Shown here in pieces: positions 51,536 through 59,826 of a stretch of 64,000 bases of DNA (positions are counted from its first letter, which is position 1; every line of letters begins with the position of its first letter). The stretch comes from Gammaproteobacteria bacterium (GTDB lineage: Bacteria > Pseudomonadota > Gammaproteobacteria > Pseudomonadales > Azotimanducaceae). Both the position numbers and the translations under genes were made by a program. Where the stretch lies: positions 173,094 through 237,093 of the forward strand of contig JAPOVK010000034.1 in assembly GCA_026708185.1 (NCBI GenBank), given 5' to 3'. The notes under the pieces are model-generated. The model was not told the DNA's origin, searched no databases, and saw only the letters and a program-made list of their open reading frames with translations.

Positions 51536-52525
51536 TTAGTCCTTACCGAGTACCGTAGGCTCGAGTTCAAGCGCGACGTGGTACTTGGAGAACACATCGT
51601 CGCGAATGCGACGAGCGAGGGCCAATACGTCCGCCCCGGTAGCGCCGCCGTGGTTGACCAGCACCAAGGGTTGCCGGGGCCAGACCTGCACGGCGCCGTG
51701 CGCCACCCCCTTCCAGCCCGCGGCATCGATCAGGCGGGCCGCCGAGACCTTGATCCGGTCGCCGACGGCGTAGCCGTCGATTGACAGCTTGCCGCGCAGC
51801 CGGTCGAAGGCGCCCGGAGTCACGACGGGGTTCTTGAAGAAGCTCCCCACGTTTCCTACACGCCGAGGATCGGGGAGCTTCCGCCGGCGCACCCGGGTGA
51901 CAACGTCCGCAATCGCCCAATGGCTTGGTCGGATTCCCGAGCGGCGCATCTCGTGCGTCACATCCGGGTAGTCGGCGACCAGGCCGCGGTGACCGAGGAT
52001 CATCGTCACCGCGACGATGATCGGCGCGGGCGAAGCGCCGCCGCCGCGCCTGAACGCACTATCGCGGTAACCGAAGCCGCAGTCCTCGACGGTGAGCTCA
52101 CGAAGCCCACCGCTACGCCGGTCGAATACCGTCACGCTTTCCAGAACGTCCTTCAGCTCGCGTCCGTACGCACCGATGTTCTGCACCGGAGCCGCACCGA
52201 CCGAGCCGGGGATGAGCGCCAGGTTCTCCAATCCGCCGATGCCAAGACCGAGCGTGGCGCAGACAACCTCGTGCCAGTCCTCGCCGGCCCCCGCGGTGAC
52301 CCGCCATCGGTTTGCGGCCAACCGTTCGACGCGCAGACCGCGGATGCGCAGCAGCAGCACAACACCCGGCAATCGCGACCGCAGCACGAGGTTCGAGCCA
52401 CCGCCGACCACGGTCACGGGCCGGGCGGACGCTTCGGCCTCGCGGAGGTTGTCCGCGAGCGTTTCGGCGTCGGCCACGACGCGGACGGCGTCGGCGACGC
52501 AGGGAACCCCGAGCGTATTGGGCAC
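51536..52525 (-). CDS. murB: UDP-N-acetylenolpyruvoylglucosamine reductase MurB
   Basis: A 329-aa FAD/NADPH enzyme of peptidoglycan precursor synthesis. It has VTVVGGGSNLVL for FAD binding, IPGSVGAAPVQNIGAYG, the catalytic Ser in FGYRDSAFR and the Glu near the C terminus in VALELEPTVL. The SxF segment and length place it with type I (E. coli-like) MurB. GTG 52525 with GGGCGGG upstream gives the correct N terminus; the frame is open further but meaningless there. It lies 41 bp after alkB on the same strand. Confidence 0.94.
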   Translation of the reverse strand: MPNTLGVPCVADAVRVVADAETLADNLREAEASARPVTVVGGGSNLVLRSRLPGVVLLLRIRGLRVERLAANRWRVTAGAGEDWHEVVCATLGLGIGGLENLALIPGSVGAAPVQNIGAYGRELKDVLESVTVFDRRSGGLRELTVEDCGFGYRDSAFRRGGGASPAPIIVAVTMILGHRGLVADYPDVTHEMRRSGIRPSHWAIADVVTRVRRRKLPDPRRVGNVGSFFKNPVVTPGAFDRLRGKLSIDGYAVGDRIKVSAARLIDAAGWKGVAHGAVQVWPRQPLVLVNHGGATGADVLALARRIRDDVFSKYHVALELEPTVLGKD

Positions 52526-52566
52526 GAGGCCCGCCCCACCTGGCGGGCGCGAGCACCGTGCCGCCG

Positions 52567-53196
52567 TCACGGCACGGCCCCGCGATGCTCCGGGCGTGTC
52601 CAGCGGAACGTGAAGTTGAGCCGCTCGCCCATCGGCCTCGCGGTGGGAGGCACCGCATGCTGGTAATCGCGTTGGCTCATCCCCCACATGAGCAATAGCG
52701 AGCCGTGTTCCAGGACCTTGCCGATGCTCGCGCCACCAGCCTTGGGCCGCATGCGAAAGACGCGTTCCGCGCCCACGCTCAACGACGCGATCACGGGCTT
52801 GAGTCCGAGGTCGGTCTCGTCGTCCGCATGCCATCCCAGCCGATCGCCACCGTCGCGGAAGCGGTTGATCAGCACGAAGTTGAACCGCCACCCGACAGCG
52901 GCGGCCACGTCGGCCGCCAGGGTCCGCAGCTGGTCGGTCCAGGGCGCGGCCCGACGCACGACCCCGCTGTAACGATAGCTGGCCCTCGGTTCGCCGTAGC
53001 ACGCATTCAAGCGCCGGGCGGTCATGGTCCGCCCGAACAAGGTCACGCGTTCGTGGCGCCAGTCCGCGCGGGCAAGCGTATCGGCGAGGAGTTCGTCAGC
53101 CCGAGCGCCGGGCAGGAAGCGCGGCACGTACAACGCTTGCGGCACACCGAAACCCTCGGCGACCGCCACCAACCCGGCAGGCGGCGTGTAGGACAT
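52567..53196 (-). CDS. alkB: AlkB-like Fe(II)/2-oxoglutarate DNA/RNA demethylase
   Basis: A 209-aa AlkB-family dioxygenase (length from ATG 53196). The iron and co-substrate ligands are in LINRFRDGGDRLGWHADDE (His, Asp) and QHAVPPTARPMGERLNFTFR (His, Arg..Arg), and the nucleotide-recognition lid LNACYGEPRASYRYSG is present. It removes alkyl groups from damaged bases. TATGAT (53209-53204) ends seven bases before the ATG, overlapping an earlier in-frame ATG, so the second ATG is the likely start of a leaderless mRNA. Confidence 0.92.
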   Translation of the reverse strand: MSYTPPAGLVAVAEGFGVPQALYVPRFLPGARADELLADTLARADWRHERVTLFGRTMTARRLNACYGEPRASYRYSGVVRRAAPWTDQLRTLAADVAAAVGWRFNFVLINRFRDGGDRLGWHADDETDLGLKPVIASLSVGAERVFRMRPKAGGASIGKVLEHGSLLLMWGMSQRDYQHAVPPTARPMGERLNFTFRWTRPEHRGAVP

Positions 53197-53260
53197 GGCG
53201 GGTATCATACGGGTAAGCGTCCGTTCCTAGGGCCAAGCACCTTATTGGGATGAGGAATCC

Positions 53261-54031
53261 ATGCACATCGAAGACAAAGTCGCAGTGATCACCGGCGGCG
53301 CCTCGGGCCTCGGCCGGGCAACCGCGAAGACCGTGATCGAGGCGGGTGGCAAGGTCGCCATCCTGGACCTCAACGCCGATCTTGCCGAGCAGACCGCCGG
53401 CGAACTGGGCGACAACGCAGCGGCGTTCGCCGTCAACGTCACCGATGCCGCCTCGGCCGAGACTGCGGTCGACGCCGTCATGGCCCGTTTCGGTGCGATC
53501 CACATCGACGTGAACTGCGCCGGCATCGGTGCCGCCGCACGTACCGTCGGCCGCGAAGGCCCGCTCGACCTCGCGGCGTTCAATTTCGTTATCCAAGTCA
53601 ATCTGGTCGGCACGTTCAACACCTTGCGGCTCTGCGCGCACCACATGGCGAAGAACGAGCCGATCGGCGCCGACGGCGAACGCGGCGTGATTATCAACAC
53701 GGCATCCGTGGCGGCCTTCGACGGCCAAATCGGGCAGGCGGCCTACAGCGCCAGCAAGGGTGGCGTGGTCGGCATGACGTTGCCCATCGCCCGGGACCTC
53801 GCCCGCAACGGCATCCGCGTGTGCACCATCGCACCGGGAATCTTCGAGACCCCGATGATGATGGGTGCGCCGGACCGCGTCAGGCTGCCGCTGATCGAGA
53901 GCGTGCAGTTCCCGGAGCGTCTGGGCGAAGCGCCCGAGTTCGCGCTGCTCGCCCGGCAGATCGTCGAGAACCCGTACCTGAACGGCGAGACCGTACGCCT
54001 CGATGGCGGCATCCGCATGCAGCCCCGGTAA
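53261..54031 (+). CDS. SDR-family 3-hydroxyacyl-CoA dehydrogenase-like (HSD10-type)
   Basis: A 256-aa short-chain dehydrogenase. VITGGASGLGRATA is the NAD-binding glycine motif, DVNCAGIG the NAG-like segment, and Ser plus Tyr-x-x-x-Lys occur in NTASVAAFDGQIGQAAYSASKGG. The segment PGIFETPMMMGAP and the C terminus NGETVRLDGGIRM resemble type II 3-hydroxyacyl-CoA dehydrogenase/HSD17B10, which oxidises 3-hydroxyacyl-CoA or steroids with NAD. ATG has GAGGAA upstream. It is divergent from alkB. Confidence 0.93.
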   Translation: MHIEDKVAVITGGASGLGRATAKTVIEAGGKVAILDLNADLAEQTAGELGDNAAAFAVNVTDAASAETAVDAVMARFGAIHIDVNCAGIGAAARTVGREGPLDLAAFNFVIQVNLVGTFNTLRLCAHHMAKNEPIGADGERGVIINTASVAAFDGQIGQAAYSASKGGVVGMTLPIARDLARNGIRVCTIAPGIFETPMMMGAPDRVRLPLIESVQFPERLGEAPEFALLARQIVENPYLNGETVRLDGGIRMQPR

Positions 54032-54119
54032 AGCCTTCGCCACTCCGGCCCACTGTTGCGTTAAGGCCCAAAGCCCCTAGTACGTTGCTATTCCGTTCGA
54101 CTGCGGTTCAACTCGAGAG

Positions 54120-57100
54120 ATGAGCGAAGCGTCTGGCCGGCGGAGTTCGGCGGGTTCTGGATGGGGCGTTGCGCCGCTAGCTGTTTTCGTTGCGGAAGTA
54201 CGAACGGCGCGTCGCCTCGCGCGCACTTGGGTGTTGGGCGTCCTTGCCGTCGGCACGACCTTCATCGGCTACGTATTCTTCGCCCAACTGCATAGCCAGA
54301 TGTCCTCCTTCCTGCCGTCGGCGGTCACCTCGCCGCGGTTTCTCGTCGGCGCCTACGGCGGCTACCTCCTGTGGCTTCTCATGGCGGCCACCGTTTTCCT
54401 CGCCTTCGATCTCGGCAACCGGGAACGGCGGGAGCGTATGAGCGACGTCCTCGACTCCCGCCCCGCGTCGAATATCCAACTGCTCGCCGGTCGCCTTGCC
54501 GGTGTCATCGCGACGCTCGCGGTGCCGTTGGCGGCAGCGTTCCTGCTGATTCAAGGCATTGGCGCCCTCGGACAGTCGCTCGACTGGCCGGTTCGGTCGA
54601 CCATCGAACCGATTTCCCTTGCCGTGTTCCTGCTGGTGGATGCGTTCCCGGCCTTGGTGTTCTGGGGTGCCGCAGTGTTCCTGCTGGCCACGCTGCTCCG
54701 CAACCGACTCGCGGTGGTCGTCGTCGCGTTCGTCTTGCTGGGCTCAATCCTGTGGAGCCTGTCCTACGCGCCCGCGTGGCTGTTGACGATCGTCGCCCTC
54801 GCGCCGGACCGCCTGGTTTCGGACCTGCTCACGTCCGTGCCGAATGCCGCGACCTTCGCGCAACGAGGCGCCGTCGCTATCGCGGGTGTCGGGCTCCTGG
54901 TGTTCGCGGCCGCGTGCCTGCGGCGACCCGATGCCGTGTCGCGCGCCCGCTACCTGATCGTGGGGGCGGTGCTCCTAGCCGGCGGTGCGGTCGGGGTCGC
55001 GGCTGTCATCGGTCAGGCCCACGCCGACACGGGCAAGCGGTCCCAATGGCGAGCCGGTCAGCAGCAACGGCCGGGCGCCGTGGCCGACATTCGGTCGCTG
55101 ACCGGCGAAGTGCGGATCGAGCCCGGCGACGCACTCCATGTCGACGTTGCGCTGAAGGTCGCAGTAGTCGACGGCTCCGAGGGTCTTTGGTTCCGCTTCA
55201 ATCCCGGCATGGCGACCCGGGAAGTCCTGATCGACGACCAACCGGTGACATTCGCCCATCGGGACGGTTTGCTGCGCGCCGAACTGGATGCCGGCATCGA
55301 CGGCGAGGTCACGGTCACCGTTCGCGCAAAGGGCATTCCCGACCCCGACTTTGCTTACCTCGACAGCGCCATCGAGCCGCACCAGGTGGTCGGCTCAGGG
55401 GCGTTGCGGGATCTCGGTACCGCGGCATCGCTCTTCGACCCGCGCTACGTGGCCTTGATGCCCGCCGTGCGCTGGCTGCCCGGTCGACTTGCAGCCACGC
55501 AGTCGCCGCGCGACTTCCTCGCCGTCGATCTCGTCGTGCAAGTGCCGGATGGCTGGCTGGTGGCGGGACCGGGCCAGCGCGAGTCGCTCGGGGATGGCCG
55601 GTTCCGCTTCTCGCCCGGGGCGCCGGTCCCGCAGGTCGCCTTCTTGGCGTCGCGGTTCGAACGTTTCGCCACGAGGATCCAAGGCCGGGAACTGGAACTT
55701 CTCCTGAGTCCGCGGCACACGGCACCCGTGGGCCATTTCGCGGACTCGCTCGGCGACGTCACCGAGGTGCTGGAACGCGTCTTCAGGGATGCCGCCGCGT
55801 TGGGCTTGCCCTATCCCTACGAGGCCTTAAGCCTGGTCGAAGTCCCCGCGAGCCTGCGCGGCTACGGCGGTGGTTGGCAGATGCCGTCGACGTTGGCGTT
55901 GCCGGGCGTGCTGCTGCTGCGCGAGCGCGGCTTCCCCACCGCCCACTTCTATGCAACCGAATCGCCGAACGCGTCGTTCTCCGACGACAAGGTCGAGCGG
56001 CTCGAGATGTTCTTCAAGGAGGACCGCAGCGGCGCCGACCCGTTCGCCGGGCTGGCGCGCAACCTGTTCCTGCACCAGACCGCCGCACGCGGAGACGGGG
56101 CCGCGGCACTAGAGTACGTTTGCCATTCCCTCGTCGCGCGCCTCCTGGGCGACACCGAGAGCTACTTTTCGGCGCACATCTACGCCTCGAGTCCGTCGGT
56201 ACAGTCCCTGCTCGCCGATGCGTTCACCAGTGCCTTCGCCGGCGGCTCGGGAAGCGCGTCCGCCGAGGTTTTCGGGACGGTCCGGCCACCTTCGGTTTGG
56301 GACCGCGCGTTGGGGACCGCGCTGGTCGAACTGAACGGTCCCGAAGCCGGCCAGGCGGTCAACATCCTGACCATGAAAGGGGACGCGGTCGCTCGCACCT
56401 TGCTTGACGGCCTCGGTCGCGAGGCCACCGCGCGCCTGCTCGCCGAACTGCGCAAGCGCTACGGCGGTGCGTCCTTCACCGCTCGGGATTTCGAACGCCT
56501 GGCTCTCGAACAGGGTGCTGACCTGCCGGCCCTCCTTGGCGACTGGCTGCACGAATCGGCGCTGCCGGGTTTCGTGGCCTCCGCGGTCACGACCGCACGC
56601 CTCGCCGATGGCGCAGACGGCAAGCCGCGCTACCAGCTTCGCCTCGACATCTTCAACGGCGAAGGCGTGCCGGGCCTGTTGCGCCTGCGCTACCGGTTGG
56701 CCGGCTCCGATGCACCCCATCGCGAAAGCGAACCCATTCGCGTGCCGGCGCACGCGGCGGTGGAGGTCGGCCTCGTGACGACCGAGCCGATCCATGAACT
56801 GTGGGTGGCACCCTACCTGTCCCTGAACCGGCGCGAGTTCCCGGTGCGCGTTCCCGAGCCGGACACCGCCACCGACGCGGTGCCGCTCGCGACCGCCCGT
56901 CCCAGTTCCTGGCGTCCCGCTCCAACCCCGGGCATCGTGGTCGACGATCTCGATACGGGGTTCTCGGCAACCCCGCCCGAGGCCATCGACGCGGCCTACG
57001 ACGTCGACGAGGGTCTTCCCGTCTACCAGCGTCTCGACCCCGTTCTCGAAGGGCACTGGTCCCGCCAGGAACAACCCACGAGCTACGGGCGCTACCGACA

Positions 57101-57509
57101 CACGATCGCGCGCGTGACCGCCGGCCAAGGCAACCGGGCGGCCACGTTCTCCGCCGTCCTGCCCCGCGCAGGTCGTTGGCGCGTCGACTACCACCTGCCG
57201 GACCTTGCCGCGCGCTATACGGCCGAGGAGGATTCGCCGTTCCGCCTCACCGCCAACCTGGAATTCACGTCCGGGAGCAGCCAGGGGCCACAACTCGGCA
57301 CCTATGACATGAAGCTTGTCAGCGACGGTACGGCACAGAAGGTTGAATTCGATGCCTCGGCCACGGAACCCGGTTGGACGACACTCGGCCGATTCGACTT
57401 GGCCGCGGGCCCCGTCAGCCTCGTCGTCACCAACTCAACCGGCGGACGCACGGTGGTGGCCGATGCCGTCCGATTCGCGGCGGACGATCCGCAGCAGCGA
57501 ACCCCATGA
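54120..57509 (+). CDS. ABC-2-type membrane protein fused to inactive M1-peptidase-like domain
   Basis: A 1129-aa protein. Residues about 35-300 contain six or so hydrophobic helices (for example ALVFWGAAVFLLATLL, LAVVVVAFVLLGSILW), as in ABC-2 permeases. Residues about 320-790 are extracytoplasmic and resemble M1 aminopeptidases (GALRDLGTAASLFDPRYVALMPAVRWLP, SLVEVPASLRGYGGGWQMPSTLALP). Where HExxH is expected the sequence reads ARNLFLHQTAARG, so zinc peptidase activity is not predicted. The C-terminal 230 residues include a golvesin-like domain (SYGRYRHTIARVTAG, LPRAGRWRVDYHLPD). No ABC ATPase gene is adjacent. Its stop overlaps the next gene's ATG. Confidence 0.75.
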   Translation: MSEASGRRSSAGSGWGVAPLAVFVAEVRTARRLARTWVLGVLAVGTTFIGYVFFAQLHSQMSSFLPSAVTSPRFLVGAYGGYLLWLLMAATVFLAFDLGNRERRERMSDVLDSRPASNIQLLAGRLAGVIATLAVPLAAAFLLIQGIGALGQSLDWPVRSTIEPISLAVFLLVDAFPALVFWGAAVFLLATLLRNRLAVVVVAFVLLGSILWSLSYAPAWLLTIVALAPDRLVSDLLTSVPNAATFAQRGAVAIAGVGLLVFAAACLRRPDAVSRARYLIVGAVLLAGGAVGVAAVIGQAHADTGKRSQWRAGQQQRPGAVADIRSLTGEVRIEPGDALHVDVALKVAVVDGSEGLWFRFNPGMATREVLIDDQPVTFAHRDGLLRAELDAGIDGEVTVTVRAKGIPDPDFAYLDSAIEPHQVVGSGALRDLGTAASLFDPRYVALMPAVRWLPGRLAATQSPRDFLAVDLVVQVPDGWLVAGPGQRESLGDGRFRFSPGAPVPQVAFLASRFERFATRIQGRELELLLSPRHTAPVGHFADSLGDVTEVLERVFRDAAALGLPYPYEALSLVEVPASLRGYGGGWQMPSTLALPGVLLLRERGFPTAHFYATESPNASFSDDKVERLEMFFKEDRSGADPFAGLARNLFLHQTAARGDGAAALEYVCHSLVARLLGDTESYFSAHIYASSPSVQSLLADAFTSAFAGGSGSASAEVFGTVRPPSVWDRALGTALVELNGPEAGQAVNILTMKGDAVARTLLDGLGREATARLLAELRKRYGGASFTARDFERLALEQGADLPALLGDWLHESALPGFVASAVTTARLADGADGKPRYQLRLDIFNGEGVPGLLRLRYRLAGSDAPHRESEPIRVPAHAAVEVGLVTTEPIHELWVAPYLSLNRREFPVRVPEPDTATDAVPLATARPSSWRPAPTPGIVVDDLDTGFSATPPEAIDAAYDVDEGLPVYQRLDPVLEGHWSRQEQPTSYGRYRHTIARVTAGQGNRAATFSAVLPRAGRWRVDYHLPDLAARYTAEEDSPFRLTANLEFTSGSSQGPQLGTYDMKLVSDGTAQKVEFDASATEPGWTTLGRFDLAAGPVSLVVTNSTGGRTVVADAVRFAADDPQQRTP

Positions 57510-58234
57510 CCGCGTCGTTCCCCTGGTACGACCTGGCATCGGTGCGCTGGGCCAACGATGTGCTGTGGCGAGCCATGGGCCTCGGCGGCGAACTGGACCG
57601 CACGACGCCCGTGGACGCGCAGTGGCGCGCCGACGGCTTGGTCGTATCCCAGGCCTGCGGCCTGGATCTCTTCGTTGGCGATTGGCCCATCGAGCCCGTG
57701 CTCGCGCCCGTGTTCGACCTGGATTGCCTACCGGGCCACTATTTCAGCTACGTGGTCGGAACCTGCGAAGCGCCGTCAAACGGTGGCGTCGCCGCAGTCA
57801 ACTCGCTGTCGTCCCGGTCCGGGTTCACCGCCCTGCTGAGCGTCTGCACGCCGAGGTCAATGATCGTCACCGGTTCCCACGAGGCGAGCCTTTCGGCCTT
57901 AGCTCGAGGCGCCGCGACAGTGGCGTGCATCGACGCGGTCACCTGGCACATTCTCGAGCGCGATGCGCCTGCACTTGTCGAAGGCTTCGACGTGCTCGAG
58001 CGCACCGCCTCGGCTCCGGCGCCACCCTATGTCGTGCGCCGGAATGGGAAACCCGACCGGCTCGTACGGCGCATGACGGCCGCAATGCAGAACCCCGCAA
58101 CCCGCCTCGCCCGGCGGGCGCTTCTGTTGCACGGGGTGATCCCGGTGGCGAGGTCCGACTACGCGCCTGTCCTGACCGAGTACCGCGCGGTCGCTGAACG
58201 CATCCCGCCCCTGCTCATGGCGTGCGGACGCTAG
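57506..58234 (+). CDS. PhnD/SsuA-like phosphate/phosphonate-binding protein family
   Basis: A 242-aa type 2 periplasmic-binding-protein fold of the PhnD kind: WYDLASVRWANDVLWRAM, LVVSQACGLDLF, SSRSGFTALLS, VTGSHEASLSALARGAATVACIDAVTWHIL. Members bind phosphonates or related anions for ABC uptake. This copy has no signal peptide, so it may act in the cytoplasm or as a sensor; no transporter genes are adjacent. ATG 57506 overlaps the previous stop by four bases (ATGA), so it is translationally coupled to the membrane fusion protein. Confidence 0.8.
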   Translation: MTASFPWYDLASVRWANDVLWRAMGLGGELDRTTPVDAQWRADGLVVSQACGLDLFVGDWPIEPVLAPVFDLDCLPGHYFSYVVGTCEAPSNGGVAAVNSLSSRSGFTALLSVCTPRSMIVTGSHEASLSALARGAATVACIDAVTWHILERDAPALVEGFDVLERTASAPAPPYVVRRNGKPDRLVRRMTAAMQNPATRLARRALLLHGVIPVARSDYAPVLTEYRAVAERIPPLLMACGR

Positions 58235-58235
58235 G

Positions 58236-59033
58236 TCATGTTTGGGCGGCCCGCTTGCGCCGGTACCAGTTCAGGTACGTCCCCATGTGCTTGGCGAACG
58301 CCTCCGTCCGGTCAAGCCGCAGCATGTGGGCAAAGGCACGCGGGTAGTCGTCCGGCCCGTCGCGGCTGACCAAGGCGAGGCCGGAATCGGTCAGCGCTTC
58401 TTCGTAGTGGCCTTCGCGCAGGAACTGCGCGAAGTCGCAGACGAACGAGATGTCGGCTATGGTCAACGCGTCGCCCGTCAAGTAGTCGCCCTGGGTGAGC
58501 GCGTTCTCCACGCCGCCCAGGTAGAACTCGTACGCGGCCCTCATGCGCTCGTGCACGGCTGCCGCGGGCGCAGACATCCCCAGCAGGTAGACCTGCGCCT
58601 CTCGGGCGAAGACCAAGTTGGCGTCGAGAAAGCTGTCGATGCGGGATGCCTCGTAGTCGTCGCGCCCGTACAAAGGGCGATCGCCGGCACGGGCAACGGC
58701 ACGCAGGATGCTGTTGGACTCGAAGATTCCGATCCGACCGCCGGGACTGAACGCTGCGGGCACCGTGCCGAAGGGATGTGCGGCCATGAAGGCATCCGTC
58801 TTGTACAGCGTGCCGCGAAAGCCCCTGCGACCCATGCGGGCATGTGGGCTTGCCTCGGTGCGTTCTCTCTCAGGCAACGGTCGCGCGTCGTAGTCCCAAA
58901 GCCAGCCCGCGAGGTTGCCTGACTCATCGCCGCTCACCTCCACCTCGACACCGCAGAGCTCGGCGGCGATCAGCGCCTTCCAAACACGCGGATTGGGTAG
59001 GTACGAGAAGATCCTCAAAACCGGTGCAGCCAT
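58236..59033 (-). CDS. glutathione S-transferase family protein
   Basis: A 265-aa GST-like protein. The N-terminal thioredoxin-like domain starts LRIFSYLPNPRVWKALIAAELCG and ends with AFSPGGRIGIFESNSILRAVAR, where Glu-Ser is the gamma-Glu binding pair. The helical domain has LTQGDYLTGDALTIADISFVCDFAQF, the N-capping box of GSTs. An unusual insertion of about 25 residues (GWLWDYDARPLPERERTEASP) sits between the first helix and strand 3. It ends 2 bp from the convergent PhnD-like gene and starts near SirB1. Confidence 0.85.
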   Translation of the reverse strand: MAAPVLRIFSYLPNPRVWKALIAAELCGVEVEVSGDESGNLAGWLWDYDARPLPERERTEASPHARMGRRGFRGTLYKTDAFMAAHPFGTVPAAFSPGGRIGIFESNSILRAVARAGDRPLYGRDDYEASRIDSFLDANLVFAREAQVYLLGMSAPAAAVHERMRAAYEFYLGGVENALTQGDYLTGDALTIADISFVCDFAQFLREGHYEEALTDSGLALVSRDGPDDYPRAFAHMLRLDRTEAFAKHMGTYLNWYRRKRAAQT

Positions 59034-59034
59034 G

Positions 59035-59823
59035 CTAGTTCACTTCCGAGCCGCCGAGCCGCTTCGCCTGGGCTATACGTTCGCGCAGACGCTCGGCTGT
59101 CTTCTCGTCGGGCGCCCGCTCGGCCGCCTTCTCGAGTTCCTCCACCACCATCTCCGGCGCGTTCAGTCCGAGCCAGGCATCGGCCCGCTCGACATACAAG
59201 CCGTAGTAGTCGGGCACGACCAGCAACTGGTAGTCCGAGATGTCCAGCGCGCGGACGAAATCGCCGCGGTTCTGGATCAGGATGCGGGCGTTGTTCAGCA
59301 TGCGCAGTACCACGTCCTTGGGCCGAGTCAGGTCGAACGCCCCTTGCTCGCCGACGTTGTTGTCGGCCAGCCACTTCCGGCAGTTCTCCAGCGTCGTCGG
59401 CGCCACGGCGTAGGGGTCCACCAGCAGATCGTCGATAGTGACGAGGAAGTGGCGCGGGAAATTGACCCCTTGGGCGTCGAACCCGAGGTGCCGGGCGACG
59501 CCGATCAGGACGACGCCCAGCGAGATCGGTATGCCGCGGCGGTTGCGCAATACGCGATCCAGAATGCTGTTGTCGACCTCGTAGTACCGATCGCCCGCTC
59601 CCTTGAACCCCTCCGCGGCGACTGCCGCGACCAAGTCGGTCGGCGTGAACGGCCCGTGGCGGTCGGCAACGGCCACGCGGTCTGCGATCGCGGCAACCTC
59701 CTCGCGCGCCCAATCGACATCCGCATCGGCGTCGAGGATCCGGGCGACGATGAGAGCCCCTTCCACGGGATCCTCGTCCGTCGCGAGGAAATCGCGCAAC
59801 GCGGCCTCGATGCCCGGACTCAC
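59035..59823 (-). CDS. SirB1-family transglutaminase-like/TPR protein
   Basis: A 262-aa SirB1 homologue. The transglutaminase-like core is YYEVDNSILDRVLRNRRGIPISLGVVLIGVARHLGFDAQGVNFPRHFLV; PRHFL is its hallmark, but the catalytic Cys of true transglutaminases is absent. A C-terminal TPR-like part (LLVVPDYYGLYVERADAWLGLN, VEELEKAAERAPDEKTAERLRERIAQ) follows. SirB1/YchA lies near prfA/prmC in E. coli and has no firm function; here it is 1 bp from the GST gene and 3 bp from prfC. Confidence 0.88.
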   Translation of the reverse strand: MSPGIEAALRDFLATDEDPVEGALIVARILDADADVDWAREEVAAIADRVAVADRHGPFTPTDLVAAVAAEGFKGAGDRYYEVDNSILDRVLRNRRGIPISLGVVLIGVARHLGFDAQGVNFPRHFLVTIDDLLVDPYAVAPTTLENCRKWLADNNVGEQGAFDLTRPKDVVLRMLNNARILIQNRGDFVRALDISDYQLLVVPDYYGLYVERADAWLGLNAPEMVVEELEKAAERAPDEKTAERLRERIAQAKRLGGSEVN

Positions 59824-59826
59824 CCG

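Noticed and set aside
54120..57509. Active M1 aminopeptidase
   Set aside because: HExxH is absent at the expected place and elsewhere in the protein; the only similar string, LHESALPG, lacks the second His.
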